DNA of 64,000 nt from an uncultured Oscillospiraceae bacterium (GCA_934654755.1 CAKUGQ010000011.1:7783-71782), one strand, 5' to 3'; shown: positions 48,677 through 57,473, numbered from the stretch's first letter. The notes: generated by a model not told the origin, from the letters alone. Program-made: numbers and translations.

Positions 48677-50008
48677 ATGTCAAAGTATACGAAGGAAGAT
48701 ATTATCCGCATGGTCGAGGAGGAACGCGTTGAGTTTATCCGAATGCAGTTTACGGATATTTTCGGTCAACTGAAAAACGTGACCATCACTCGCTCACAGA
48801 TCCGCAAGGCGGTGAACAACGGCGTCATGCTTGACGGCAGCTCCATTGAGGGCTTCGTGCGAATCAATGAATCCGACCAATATCTGTATCCCGATCTGGA
48901 CAGCTTTACCCTGCTGCCGTGGCGCCCGGAGCAGGGCAAGACGGCACGTCTGATCTGCGACGTCTATACGACCTGTGGCGAGCCCTTTATCGGAGATCCG
49001 CGCGGCGTGCTCAAACGCGTGCTGGCACGCGCCGAGGAAAGGGGTTATTCGTTCAATGTCGGCCCCGAGTGTGAGTTTTTCCTGTTTGAGACGGATTCCG
49101 AAGGACGTCCGACCACAAAGACAGGTGATGAGGCGGGATATTTCGATCTCGGCCCGTTGGATAAGGGCGAGCGCACACGCGGCGAAATCTGCCTGGCGTT
49201 GGAGGAGATGGGTTACGAGATCGAAGCATCACACCACGAGGTTGCGGCTGGTCAGCATGAAATCGATTTCCGCTATGACAGCGCGCTGGCGGCGGCGGAC
49301 AAGGTAATGACCTTCAAGCTTGCTGTCAAAACACTTGCCATGAAAAACGGCCTGCATGCCACGTTCATGCCAAAGCCGATCTTCGGGATCAACGGCTCGG
49401 GAATGCATACGAATATGTCTCTGTTCAGGGACGGAAAAAACGTGTTCTGTGACCCGTCCGATCCGCGCGGCCTTTCCAAGGAGGCATACAGCTTCATCGC
49501 CGGCCTTCTGGCGCACGTCCGCGGCATGACCGTCGTTACGAATCCGCTGGTCAACAGCTACAAACGGCTGGTGCCGGGCTATGAGGCGCCGTGTTATCTG
49601 GCGTGGAGTGCGTCCAACCGTTCAGCGCTGATCCGTATTCCCGCCTCGCGCGGTCTGGCGACTCGTGTAGAGCTGCGCTGCCCGGATCCGGCCTGTAATC
49701 CTTATCTGGCCTTCGCCGTTTGCCTGGCAGCGGGTCTGGACGGTATTGAAAAAGGGATGACGCCTCCGCCGGAGATCACCGACAACATCTTTGCCATGAA
49801 TGAGCTGCAGCGCCGTGAGCACGGGATCGAGAATCTGCCCGGCACGCTGCACGAGGCAATCGAGGCGCTGAAGTCCGATCCGGTGATCTGCGAAGCGCTC
49901 GGTGCGCACGTGTTGGCACAATACCTGGAAGGCAAGAATCGTGAATGGGAGGAATACTGTACCCATGTCAGCGCGTGGGAGCTGGGGAAGTATCTGGTGA
50001 CCTATTGA
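48677..50008 (+). CDS. glnA: Glutamine synthetase, type I
   Basis: 443 residues from the ATG after GGGGAGG; the frame runs 18 codons upstream without a site. GSI features: QFTDIFGQLKNVTI and MLDGSSIEGF at the N-terminus, NVGPECEFFLF (metal Glu), EIEASHHEVAAGQHEIDFRY, HATFMPKPIFGINGSGMHTN (ATP/glutamate site) and NRSALIRIPASRG. The short length and lack of the ~25-residue insertion place it in the GSI-alpha group of Gram-positives, normally feedback-inhibited rather than adenylylated. No glnR is nearby. Confidence 0.95.
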   Translation: MSKYTKEDIIRMVEEERVEFIRMQFTDIFGQLKNVTITRSQIRKAVNNGVMLDGSSIEGFVRINESDQYLYPDLDSFTLLPWRPEQGKTARLICDVYTTCGEPFIGDPRGVLKRVLARAEERGYSFNVGPECEFFLFETDSEGRPTTKTGDEAGYFDLGPLDKGERTRGEICLALEEMGYEIEASHHEVAAGQHEIDFRYDSALAAADKVMTFKLAVKTLAMKNGLHATFMPKPIFGINGSGMHTNMSLFRDGKNVFCDPSDPRGLSKEAYSFIAGLLAHVRGMTVVTNPLVNSYKRLVPGYEAPCYLAWSASNRSALIRIPASRGLATRVELRCPDPACNPYLAFAVCLAAGLDGIEKGMTPPPEITDNIFAMNELQRREHGIENLPGTLHEAIEALKSDPVICEALGAHVLAQYLEGKNREWEEYCTHVSAWELGKYLVTY

Positions 50009-50070
50009 CATTCTGATTTAAACTGGAGAAAACGTGGTAAAAAAGCGAGCCTCTGTGTAAAAAATATGTG

Positions 50071-50095
50071 AAAAAGCGGCCGCCGGCCGCTTTTT
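50071..50095. terminator. Intrinsic terminator after glnA
   Basis: AAAAAGCGGCCG-CCGGCCGCTTTTT, an almost perfect palindrome with A and T tails, 63 bases after the stop. Confidence 0.9.
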
Positions 50096-50099
50096 CCTA

Positions 50100-50128
50100 T
50101 TGCGAAAGAATGAACCTTACGCTATAAT
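50100..50128 (+). promoter_or_regulatory. Sigma-A promoter of metV-metF
   Basis: TTGCGA (50100-50105), 17-base spacer, TATAAT (50123-50128). No SAM riboswitch or T-box is seen in the 45-base leader. Confidence 0.82.
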
Positions 50129-50172
50129 GACAGAAACGTTCCCGAACAAACCAAAAAGGAGCTGCAAAATCC

Positions 50173-50817
50173 ATGATCGTTTCCAAAAAGAAGCCGCTGG
50201 AGGCCGTGTTCTCCATGCTCGGCAATGCCAAGAAGGTCGCAATCATAGGCTGCAAGAGCTGCGCCAGCGCCTGCGCCGTCGGCGGGGAAAAGGAGTGCAA
50301 CGAGATGAAGGAAGCACTCGAGGCCCGCGGCTATGAGGTCGTCGGCATCGCACTGCCCGATGAGAGCTGCCATAGAATGGTTGTCCGCCGTGAGCTTAAG
50401 CCGTTGCTGGCTGCCGAGCCGGAGGCGCTGGTCTCTATGGCCTGCGGCAGTGGCTGCCAGACCGTCGCGCAGAATGCGAAGCTGCCTGTTTACCCCGCAA
50501 ACGACACGATTTTTGTCGGTCAGACCGAGCGTGTCGGCATTTTCCATGAGATGTGCCTGACCTGCGGCGATTGCGTTCTCGGCGAGACGGGCGGCATCTG
50601 CCCGATCACGAAGTGTGCCAAATCGCTGGTCAACGGCCCCTGCGGCGGCCAGAAGAACGGCAAGTGCGAGGTTGACCCGAATAACGATTGCGCGTGGATC
50701 CGGATCTACGAGCGGATGCAGGAGATCGGTCAGCTGGATCGCATGGAGAGCACGTTGGACGACCATGCAAGCCATATTCATCCGCAAAACGTCAACTTGA
50801 GGGAGGTCAGGAAATGA
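50173..50817 (+). CDS. metV: MetV-type zinc/cysteine-rich partner of methylenetetrahydrofolate reductase
   Basis: 214 residues, AAAGGAG upstream. It has many Cys: IGCKSCASACAVGG near the N-terminus, ACGSGCQTV, MCLTCGDCVLGETGGICP and KCAKSLVNGPCGGQKNGKCEV, the MTHFR_C zinc-binding pattern. In acetogens MetV forms a complex with MetF and passes electrons for methylene-THF reduction. Its stop overlaps the metF start (ATGA). In this organism it could serve methionine synthesis or one-carbon energy metabolism; no other Wood-Ljungdahl gene is in the window. Confidence 0.87.
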   Translation: MIVSKKKPLEAVFSMLGNAKKVAIIGCKSCASACAVGGEKECNEMKEALEARGYEVVGIALPDESCHRMVVRRELKPLLAAEPEALVSMACGSGCQTVAQNAKLPVYPANDTIFVGQTERVGIFHEMCLTCGDCVLGETGGICPITKCAKSLVNGPCGGQKNGKCEVDPNNDCAWIRIYERMQEIGQLDRMESTLDDHASHIHPQNVNLREVRK

Positions 50818-51728
50818 GCAAGCTGCAACAGGCATTTGAGTCCGGCAAGTTCGCCGTGACTGCCGAGATGGCGCCCCCCAAGGGCTTTGATTTCTCCGAG
50901 CAGATCGAAGTCGGCAAGCTGCTGGCCGACCGAGTAGACGGCGTAAACGTTACCGATATGCAATCGGCGTGTCTCAAGGCATCGTCGATGGGGCTTTGCA
51001 TCGCGCTCAAACAGGCCGGTGTAGAGCCGATTCTCCAGATGACCGGCCGCGACCGTTCGCGTATGGCGATCCAGAGCGAGTTCCTCTCCGCCGCGGCCTT
51101 CGGTATCGATACCATGCTTGCCCTGACCGGCGACCACCCCGTTGTCGGCGACTGCAAGGCGTCGAAGCCCGTATTTGATCTGGACTCCGTTGGTATCCTG
51201 CGGATGCTGACCAAAATGGAGCAGACGCAGACCGACTGCGGCGGCAATGCTATGGCCTCCACGCCCACGTTCTACAAGGGCGCGTCCGTTACGCCGGTCT
51301 ATGAGCCGATATGGCTCCAAATCAACAAGCTCAAGAAGAAGGTTGATGCGGGCGCACGCTTCGTGCAGACGCAGGCCGTCTTTACCGTCGAGGCGCTGGA
51401 ACGCTTTGTTAATGAGGTTGAGAAGGAGAATATCAAGGTCCACCTGATGGCGGGCGTGATCCCGCTTAAGGCGGCCGGAATGGCTCGCTACATGAATGAG
51501 AACATTCCCGGCATCGACGTGCCGGACTGGATGATCGAGAAGCTCGCCGAAGCGGCCGAGCAGGGCAAGCAGACCGGCGTGAAGGGCCTTCCTGCAAAGG
51601 CCGGTATCGATATGGCAGCGCAGCTTATCCGTGAGCTTCGTGCACGCGGCCTTTGTGACGGCGTACATATCATGGCTATCGGCGCCGAACGCAACGTCCC
51701 GACAATCCTCGACAAGGCCGGGCTCTGA
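50814..51728 (+). CDS. metF: 5,10-Methylenetetrahydrofolate reductase MetF
   Basis: 304 residues from the ATG after GGGAGG; upstream open codons lie inside metV. The TIM-barrel features are FAVTAEMAPPKGFDF (active-site Glu), VDGVNVTDMQSACLKASS, LQMTGRDRSRMAIQSE, MLALTGDHPVVGD and ARFVQTQAVFTVEAL. It reduces methylene-THF to methyl-THF with FAD. With MetV it is the acetogen-style two-subunit form. The folate salvage operon in the window would feed its cofactor pool. Confidence 0.92.
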   Translation: MSKLQQAFESGKFAVTAEMAPPKGFDFSEQIEVGKLLADRVDGVNVTDMQSACLKASSMGLCIALKQAGVEPILQMTGRDRSRMAIQSEFLSAAAFGIDTMLALTGDHPVVGDCKASKPVFDLDSVGILRMLTKMEQTQTDCGGNAMASTPTFYKGASVTPVYEPIWLQINKLKKKVDAGARFVQTQAVFTVEALERFVNEVEKENIKVHLMAGVIPLKAAGMARYMNENIPGIDVPDWMIEKLAEAAEQGKQTGVKGLPAKAGIDMAAQLIRELRARGLCDGVHIMAIGAERNVPTILDKAGL

Positions 51729-51731
51729 GCA

Positions 51732-52583
51732 ATGGGAAAATTCTCCGACCTGTTGTTCGCCAGCGACTTTGACCATACCCTCAGCGCACTGGATAACACC
51801 GTGCCGCCGCAGAATCTGCGCGCGATCGAACGGTTTATGGCGGAGGGCGGCATCTTCACTGTCGCCAGCGGGCGCAGTATTCCCAAATTCCGAAAAAAAG
51901 CCGAGCTGGTGCCGGTCAATGCGCCCTGTCTGCTGTTTAACGGCGGCGCGCGCTACGACTTCCGCACAGACAAGCTGATCTACGGCCATCCCATGCCTGC
52001 GGGTATCGGACAAATTGCCAAAAAGCTGCTCGATTTTGAGCCGCGCGCGCATATTGAGCTTCAAAGTGTCGGGAAGCACTATTGCCTTGGGCCGAGCGAA
52101 ACCCACGATGCGGCGCTGGCGCAGAGCGGCGTGCCCTTTGCCTATCTGGAACCGGGAGAGGATCCGCCCGAAACCTGTTTTAAGCTGGCGGTTTACGGCT
52201 TCGCGGGCGACCCGCCTTTCCTGACCGACGAGCAGCTTGCCTCCTGGGATCAGGCGCGCTATGATCGCCTGTTCGCCTACCTGAAGGGACTTTCCGAGGG
52301 GCGCTTTGAGGCGGTCCGCTCCATGCCCTATATCCTGGAGCTGAACCCCATTGGCATCCACAAGGGGCAGGCGGCGCGCAAGCTGGCCAACGATCTCGGC
52401 CGCCGCACACTGGTCTGTGCGGGCGACGCACAGAATGATATTTCCATGCTGCGCGAGGCGGACATCGCTTTCTGTCCGGCAGATGCCGACCCGGAGGTGC
52501 TTTCGGGCGGGTATACACAGCTCTGCCCCTGCTCGGACGGTTCGATTGCCGATGCGGTGGCGCGTCTGGATGCAATGCTCTGA
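51732..52583 (+). CDS. HAD-superfamily phosphatase (Cof-type)
   Basis: 283 residues, starting 3 bases after metF. Motif I is FASDFDHTLS (nucleophile Asp and acid Asp), motif II TVASGRS, motif III Lys within IGIHKGQAARKLANDL, and motif IV LVCAGDAQNDISMLREAD. The ~100-residue cap between motifs II and III is the C2B type of Cof/YidA phosphatases, which act on sugar or nucleotide phosphates. Substrate cannot be assigned. It probably shares the metVF transcript. Confidence 0.88.
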   Translation: MGKFSDLLFASDFDHTLSALDNTVPPQNLRAIERFMAEGGIFTVASGRSIPKFRKKAELVPVNAPCLLFNGGARYDFRTDKLIYGHPMPAGIGQIAKKLLDFEPRAHIELQSVGKHYCLGPSETHDAALAQSGVPFAYLEPGEDPPETCFKLAVYGFAGDPPFLTDEQLASWDQARYDRLFAYLKGLSEGRFEAVRSMPYILELNPIGIHKGQAARKLANDLGRRTLVCAGDAQNDISMLREADIAFCPADADPEVLSGGYTQLCPCSDGSIADAVARLDAML

Positions 52584-52584
52584 A

Positions 52585-52626
52585 TGCAAATTTTCGTCCC
52601 CCGGTTCCGGGGGACGAAAATTTGCA
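52585..52626. repeat. Perfect 20-bp inverted repeat without a T-tract
   Basis: TGCAAATTTTCGTCCCCCGG (52585-52604), two-base spacer TT, and its exact complement (52607-52626). It starts two bases after the HAD stop. The following bases are AAAAACAGC, so it is not a standard intrinsic terminator. Confidence 0.7.
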
Positions 52627-52643
52627 AAAACAGCAAAAAACGG

Positions 52644-52672
52644 TTGACAATCCCCGTTTCATATGCTATTAT
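52644..52672 (+). promoter_or_regulatory. Sigma-A promoter of the tRNA cluster
   Basis: TTGACA (52644-52649), 17-base spacer, TATTAT (52667-52672), 27 bases before the first tRNA. Confidence 0.85.
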
Positions 52673-52698
52673 CTTATGGCTGATGCTGAGCTCGACTC

Positions 52699-52773
52699 GC
52701 GGGTGTAGTATAACGGCTAGTACAACAGCCTTCCAAGCTGTGGGCGTGGGTTCGATTCCCATCACTCGCTCCA
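52699..52773 (+). tRNA. tRNA-Gly (TCC)
   Basis: Acceptor GCGGGTG pairs with CACTCGC (one G-T). Anticodon arm ACAGC-CTTCCAA-GCTGT gives TCC. T-loop TTCGATT; CCA is encoded; discriminator T as usual for Gly. Confidence 0.95.
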
Positions 52774-52776
52774 TAC

Positions 52777-52853
52777 GCGCCAGTAGCTCATCCGGATAGA
52801 GCAACTGCCTTCTAAGCAGTAGGTGGGGGGTTCGAGTCCCTTCTGGCGTACCA
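52777..52853 (+). tRNA. tRNA-Arg (TCT)
   Basis: Acceptor GCGCCAG pairs with CTGGCGT (G-T first pair). Anticodon arm ACTGC-CTTCTAA-GCAGT gives TCT. T-loop TTCGAGT; CCA is encoded. Confidence 0.94.
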
Positions 52854-52882
52854 ACGGGCGGAGCATCGGCCGGGAAGAATAT

Positions 52883-52960
52883 GGTGGGCGTAGCGTAGTT
52901 GGTTAACGCGTCAGATTGTGGCTCTGAAGATCGAGGGTTCGAGTCCCTTCGCTCACCCCA
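52883..52960 (+). tRNA. tRNA-His (GTG)
   Basis: Acceptor GTGGGCG pairs with CGCTCAC, with the extra G at -1 (52883) opposite C73, the tRNA-His identity pair. Anticodon arm TCAGA-TTGTGGC-TCTGA gives GTG. CCA is encoded. Confidence 0.95.
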
Positions 52961-52999
52961 TTTTCCCTTTCTCTCAATCCAATGGGAGCTGGACCACAT

Positions 53000-53074
53000 T
53001 GGGATGTCGCCAAGTGGTAAGGCACCAGACTTTGACTCTGGCATCCGTAGGTTCGAATCCTGCCATCCCAGCCA
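53000..53074 (+). tRNA. tRNA-Gln (TTG)
   Basis: Acceptor TGGGATG pairs with CATCCCA. Anticodon arm CCAGA-CTTTGAC-TCTGG gives TTG. T-loop TTCGAAT; discriminator G; CCA is encoded. Confidence 0.95.
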
Positions 53075-53117
53075 AGCCGGAGCAAAGTTTGTTTTGCTCC
53101 GGCTGCCCGTTTTTTTC
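53075..53117 (+). terminator. Terminator between tRNA-Gln and tRNA-Lys
   Basis: AGCCGGAGCAAA pairs with TTTGCTCCGGCT, followed by GCCCG and seven T. It directly follows the tRNA-Gln CCA, so it may end or reduce the first four-tRNA transcript. Confidence 0.8.
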
Positions 53118-53149
53118 GGAGAAGCGGAGTTGTCCCGTCGGTTGCATAT

Positions 53150-53225
53150 GACCCGCTAGCTCAGCAGGTAGAGCAATTGCCTTTTAAGCAATGGGTCAGG
53201 AGTTCGAATCTCCTGCGGGTCACCA
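53150..53225 (+). tRNA. tRNA-Lys (TTT)
   Basis: Acceptor GACCCGC pairs with GCGGGTC perfectly. Anticodon arm ATTGC-CTTTTAA-GCAAT gives TTT. T-loop TTCGAAT; CCA is encoded. No separate promoter is obvious, so it may depend on read-through. Confidence 0.96.
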
Positions 53226-53226
53226 G

Positions 53227-53264
53227 AAAAACACCTCAAAATCAAGTGATTTTGAGGTGTTTTT
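53227..53264. terminator. Strong bidirectional terminator after tRNA-Lys
   Basis: AAAAACACCTCAAAATCA pairs perfectly with TGATTTTGAGGTGTTTTT around a two-base loop. It serves tRNA-Lys, and perhaps lplA on the other strand. Confidence 0.92.
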
Positions 53265-53356
53265 CCTTGTTTTTTCGTTTTTTTGGACGGAAAACTTTTA
53301 ACCTGAATTTTGCGTGTCTGTAATTTGTCTGCAAGCGCAATGTAATTGCTTCCGCC

Positions 53357-54352
53357 TCACTCGCAAAGCAGCTCCAGGAAGCGTTCGTTATCCAGACCGG
53401 AGATGTAGTGCGATACGTCGACGGTTTCCAACACCTTTTTGTAGCTCTCACGGTCGGCTTGGATACCGGTGAAGTGGGCAGCAAGCTCCGCAGGATCGGC
53501 GATATGGAAGAAGTCACCGCGCAGTGTCATGCCGCGCAGGATACCTTTGTCCACGTCAAGGAACAGTTCCACAAGCCCGCAGCCGTCAAAGCGGCGACGA
53601 TTGAGCTGCGTGTAGGCAGGGGATTCACCAAAGTTCCAAGCCCAGGTACCGTAGCGTTCGCGGCGTAGCTTCTCTACGGCCTCCAGATCCGCCTGCGACA
53701 GGGGATACGGCTCGGCCGCATTGCCTGCTGCTGCATTTTGCAGCAGCAGATGACGGAATTCGGACAGGCTGACATCCTGCGGCAGATGCTCGCGAACATT
53801 CGTCACGCGGCTGCGTGTGGATTGGATGCCCTTGGTCTGGAACTTTGTCGGATCGACCTGAAGTGCGTTGGCTACGACGCTCAGATCGGAGTCAAAAAGA
53901 ATCGTTCCGTGGTGCATCACGCGTCCCTGCTTGCGGTATTGCGCATTGCCGGAGAATTTGCGCCCGTCGATGGTCATATCGTTGCGGCCGTTCAGTTCTG
54001 CTTTCACGCCGAGATCGGCCAGCGTTTTGATGACCGGCTGGCAGAACAGCGCGAAGTCCAGCTTCTCGATCTGCTTTGCGTCGCCGATATAGGTGTAGTT
54101 GAGGTTGCCCATGTCGTGATAGACTGCGCCGCCGCCGGAAAGACGCCGCACGACGCGGATGCCGTGCTGTTCTACATAGGGGGCATTGATTTCCGCTGCA
54201 GTGTTCTGATAGCGGCCGACGATAATCGCACGGTCGTTCTGCCAAAGCATGAAATAGCTATGGTCGCGCGGCAGACGGTCAAAGACATACTGCTCCATCG
54301 CAAGGTTAAAATCGGGGTCGGTGGTTGTCAGGTCGAGGTAGTAGATGCTCAT
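53357..54352 (-). CDS. lplA: Lipoate-protein ligase A
   Basis: 331 residues from the ATG at 54352 (the frame extends 13 codons upstream through the leader). LplA features: LWQNDRAIIVGRYQNTAAEIN, VVRRLSGGGAVYHDMGNLNYT, the lysine motif in DMTIDGRKFSGNAQYR and HHGTILFDSDL. The C-terminal ~80 residues are the accessory domain needed for adenylation of lipoate. It attaches free lipoate to E2 or GcvH proteins in the cytosol. It is a single gene with a good promoter; its lipoylated targets are outside the window. Confidence 0.93.
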   Translation of the reverse strand: MSIYYLDLTTTDPDFNLAMEQYVFDRLPRDHSYFMLWQNDRAIIVGRYQNTAAEINAPYVEQHGIRVVRRLSGGGAVYHDMGNLNYTYIGDAKQIEKLDFALFCQPVIKTLADLGVKAELNGRNDMTIDGRKFSGNAQYRKQGRVMHHGTILFDSDLSVVANALQVDPTKFQTKGIQSTRSRVTNVREHLPQDVSLSEFRHLLLQNAAAGNAAEPYPLSQADLEAVEKLRRERYGTWAWNFGESPAYTQLNRRRFDGCGLVELFLDVDKGILRGMTLRGDFFHIADPAELAAHFTGIQADRESYKKVLETVDVSHYISGLDNERFLELLCE

Positions 54353-54391
54353 AATTCCCGGATCCTCTTTCGGTGTAATTGAAATACACAA

Positions 54392-54420
54392 ATCTTACCA
54401 CTATTCTTGCGGACTGTCAA
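54392..54420 (-). promoter_or_regulatory. Sigma-A promoter of lplA
   Basis: Minus strand TTGACA (54415-54420), 17-base spacer, TAAGAT (54392-54397). Confidence 0.87.
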
Positions 54421-54582
54421 GCGGAGGAAGCCAAAACGGACATTTTGGATAATGGCAAATGTAATTTCATGAGCCTTCTTGTCGAAAAGAACAAATACGT
54501 CAGAAAAAAAGTTTGATTCGCACACAAAAAGTTTGCTTTTTGCGTAAAAACCTCGAAAATAAACAATTTTTTCAGAAAAGAA

Positions 54583-54611
54583 TTGCAAAAGCGGGGAAAA
54601 TATGCTATACT
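54583..54611 (+). promoter_or_regulatory. Sigma-A promoter of ppdK
   Basis: TTGCAA (54583-54588), 17-base spacer, TATACT (54606-54611), with TGC before the -10. Confidence 0.83.
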
Positions 54612-54697
54612 CTTGTGGCGTTCACTGTAACCGTTATAAACACGTTGAAAACGGATGAGAAGAACCGTTTTATCTCAGAAAGGGGTTATCTAAAGCA

Positions 54698-57331
54698 ATG
54701 CATAAGTATGTGTATCTGTTCTCCGAAGGCAACGGCTCGATGCGCGAGCTGCTCGGCGGCAAGGGAGCCAATCTGGCCGAAATGACCAATCTCGGTATGC
54801 CCGTCCCGCAGGGCTTTACCATCTCCACCGAGGCCTGCACCAAGTACTACGAAGACGGCCGCACCATTAACGACGAGATCGCTGCGCAGGTCAAAGAAGC
54901 GCTGGCAAAGATCGAGACCATCAACGGCAAGAAGTTCGGCGACCCGAAGAACCCGCTTCTGGTTTCCGTCCGCTCCGGCGCCCGCGCCTCCATGCCCGGT
55001 ATGATGGACACCATCCTGAATCTCGGCCTGAACGACGAAGTCGCCGCCGGTCTGATCGAGTCTAATCCCACGCCTGCGTTCTCCCGCTTTGTTTACGACT
55101 CCTACCGCCGCTTTATCCAGATGTTCTCCGACGTCGTGATGGAGCTGTCGAAGAAGACCTTCGAGGTCATCATCGATCAGGTCAAGCACGAGAAGGGCAT
55201 CAAGGACGACATCGACCTCGATGTTGAGGATATGAAGAAGCTCGTTTCGCTCTTCAAGGCGCATTATAAGAAGGAAAAGGGCGAAGATTTCCCCACCGAC
55301 CCCGCTACGCAGCTGAATGAGGCTATCAAAGCCGTATTCCGTTCCTGGGATAACCCCCGTGCCAACTACTACCGCCGTATGAATGACATTCCCTATTCCT
55401 GGGGTACTGCCGTCAACGTGCAGCCGATGGTGTTCGGCAACCTGAATAACCAATCCGGCACCGGTGTCGCCTTTACCCGCGACCCCGCTACCGGCGAAAA
55501 AGCGCTGTTCGGTGAGTATCTCATTAACGCGCAGGGCGAAGACGTCGTTGCCGGCGTTCGCACTCCCAGCAAGATCTCCAAGCTCCATGAGGAAATGCCC
55601 GAGGTTTACGAGCAGTTTGCCGGTATCGCTAAGCGCCTTGAGGAGCACTACCGCGATATGCAGGATATGGAGTTCACCATTGAAAACGGTAAGCTCTATA
55701 TGCTCCAGACCCGTAACGGCAAGCGCACTGCCGCTGCCGCCCTGAAGATCGCCTGCGACCTTGTCGACGAAGGCATGATTACACCCAAGGAGGCCGTGAT
55801 GCGTGTCGAGCCGAAGCAGCTCGATGCCCTGCTGCATCCGCAGTTTGATGCCGCCGCGCTGAAGGCTGCCGAGGTGATCGGCAAGGGTCTGGCCGCTTCT
55901 CCCGGCGCTGCCTGTGGCCGTGTGGTCTTTACTGCACAGGAAGCCAAGCAGTGGGGTGCCAACGGCGAGAAGGTCGTTCTCGTCCGCCTGGAGACCAGCC
56001 CGGAGGACATCGAGGGCATGGCCGCTTCGCAGGGTATCCTGACCGTTCGCGGTGGTATGACCTCCCACGCGGCCGTTGTTGCCCGCGGCATGGGCACCTG
56101 CTGTGTTTCCGGCTGCGGCGAGATTACCGTCCATGAGGAAGAAAAGTACTTTACGCTCGACGGGAAGACCTTCCGCGAAGGCGACTGGATTTCCATTGAC
56201 GGCTCCACCGGCAATATCTACGGCTGTGCGATTAAGACCGTCCCCGCTACCATCAGCGGCAACTTCGACCGCTTCATGAAGTGGGCGGACAGCTTCCGCA
56301 AGCTGCACGTCCGTACCAACGCCGACAACCCCCGCGATACCGCGCAGGCAGTCAAGTTTGGCGCCGAGGGCATCGGTCTGTGCCGCACGGAGCATATGTT
56401 CTTTGAAGCGACCCGTATCAAGGCTGTTCGCGAGATGATCGTCGCTAAGACCGTCGAGGCGCGCAAGGCTGCCCTGGCCAAGATCCTGCCCTATCAGCAG
56501 GGTGACTTTGAGGCGATGTACCGCGAGCTTGAGGGCCGTCCCATGACCGTCCGCTATCTCGACCCGCCTCTGCACGAGTTCCTGCCTACCAAGGAGGAAG
56601 ACATCGTTGAAATTGCCGAGGAGCTGAATATGTCCGTTGAGGCGCTTAAGAATGTGATCGCCTCTCTGCACGAGTTCAATCCGATGATGGGTCACCGCGG
56701 CTGCCGTCTGGCTGTCACCTACCCCGAGATTGCCGAGATGCAGACCACGGCCGTTATCAACGCTGCCATCAATGTCAACCGTGAGCATCCGGAATACAAC
56801 ATCGAGCCCGAGATCATGATCCCGCTGGTCGGCGAGGTCAAGGAGCTGGCTTATGTTAAGAAGACCGTCACCGAAACAGCCGATCGTCTGATTGCCGAGG
56901 CCGGCGTGCAGATGAAGTATACCGTCGGCACCATGATCGAAATCCCGCGCGCAGCTCTGACGGCTGACGAGATTGCAACCGAGGCGGAGTTCTTCTCCTT
57001 CGGCACGAACGACCTGACCCAGATGACCTTCGGCTTCAGCCGCGACGACGCCGGTAAGTTCCTCGACGCCTACTACGACAGCAAGATCTATGAGTTTGAT
57101 CCGTTTGCACACCTCGATCAGGTTGGCGTCGGCAAGCTGGTCAAGATGGCTGTCGAGCTTGGCAAAAAGACCCGTCCGAACATCAAGCTCGGTATTTGCG
57201 GTGAGCACGGCGGCGACCCCGCTTCCGTGGAGTTCTGCCATAATATCGGCCTGAACTACGTTTCCTGCTCCCCGTTCCGTGTCCCCATCGCCCGCCTTGC
57301 CGCCGCACAGGCAGCTATCAAAAGTAGGTAG
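54698..57331 (+). CDS. ppdK: Pyruvate, phosphate dikinase
   Basis: 877 residues, the normal size. ATP-grasp domain: ELLGGKGANLAEMTNLGMPVP, PLLVSVRSGARASMPGMMDT, FTRDPATGEKALFGEYL. The phosphohistidine domain has GGMTSHAAVVARGMG with catalytic His457. The C-terminal PEP/pyruvate barrel has GLCRTEHMFFE, MTFGFSRDDAGKF and LGICGEHGGDP with the catalytic Cys. It interconverts pyruvate, ATP and phosphate with PEP, AMP and pyrophosphate, a common glycolytic/gluconeogenic step in Clostridia. Codon use is strongly biased, suggesting high expression. Its 3' end coincides with the start of the AT-rich mobile segment. Confidence 0.95.
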   Translation: MHKYVYLFSEGNGSMRELLGGKGANLAEMTNLGMPVPQGFTISTEACTKYYEDGRTINDEIAAQVKEALAKIETINGKKFGDPKNPLLVSVRSGARASMPGMMDTILNLGLNDEVAAGLIESNPTPAFSRFVYDSYRRFIQMFSDVVMELSKKTFEVIIDQVKHEKGIKDDIDLDVEDMKKLVSLFKAHYKKEKGEDFPTDPATQLNEAIKAVFRSWDNPRANYYRRMNDIPYSWGTAVNVQPMVFGNLNNQSGTGVAFTRDPATGEKALFGEYLINAQGEDVVAGVRTPSKISKLHEEMPEVYEQFAGIAKRLEEHYRDMQDMEFTIENGKLYMLQTRNGKRTAAAALKIACDLVDEGMITPKEAVMRVEPKQLDALLHPQFDAAALKAAEVIGKGLAASPGAACGRVVFTAQEAKQWGANGEKVVLVRLETSPEDIEGMAASQGILTVRGGMTSHAAVVARGMGTCCVSGCGEITVHEEEKYFTLDGKTFREGDWISIDGSTGNIYGCAIKTVPATISGNFDRFMKWADSFRKLHVRTNADNPRDTAQAVKFGAEGIGLCRTEHMFFEATRIKAVREMIVAKTVEARKAALAKILPYQQGDFEAMYRELEGRPMTVRYLDPPLHEFLPTKEEDIVEIAEELNMSVEALKNVIASLHEFNPMMGHRGCRLAVTYPEIAEMQTTAVINAAINVNREHPEYNIEPEIMIPLVGEVKELAYVKKTVTETADRLIAEAGVQMKYTVGTMIEIPRAALTADEIATEAEFFSFGTNDLTQMTFGFSRDDAGKFLDAYYDSKIYEFDPFAHLDQVGVGKLVKMAVELGKKTRPNIKLGICGEHGGDPASVEFCHNIGLNYVSCSPFRVPIARLAAAQAAIKSR

Positions 57332-57473
57332 GAGTTCTCTTTCCTTTGAATTACCGCTTGGTTTCAAGGAAGCAGAAGCCTATCGAAAGGCTAACGGACA
57401 GTATTTAAGGAAAAATCAATGGAGAGATACCACCGTAAGGGTGCTTATCGACCTTGATTGAAAACCGAACTAT

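Larger units (their letters stand above)
54353..54697. other. AT-rich divergent intergenic region (lplA / ppdK)
   Basis: 345 bases without a gene. It holds the lplA promoter at one side and the ppdK promoter at the other. The middle (about 54430-54580) is AT-rich with a direct repeat AAAAAGTTTG and no recognisable operator or RNA motif. Confidence 0.6.

Noticed and set aside
54686..57367. An 893-codon open frame on the minus strand opposite ppdK
   Set aside because: Same cause: codon bias of a highly expressed gene. The sense frame is an unmistakable pyruvate phosphate dikinase.
57279..57461. A 60-codon open frame across the ppdK/element junction
   Set aside because: The first part is out-of-frame ppdK. 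The part after 57336 (GFKEAEAYRKANGQ and on) could be the tail of a lost gene, but I could not assign it and there is no start site.
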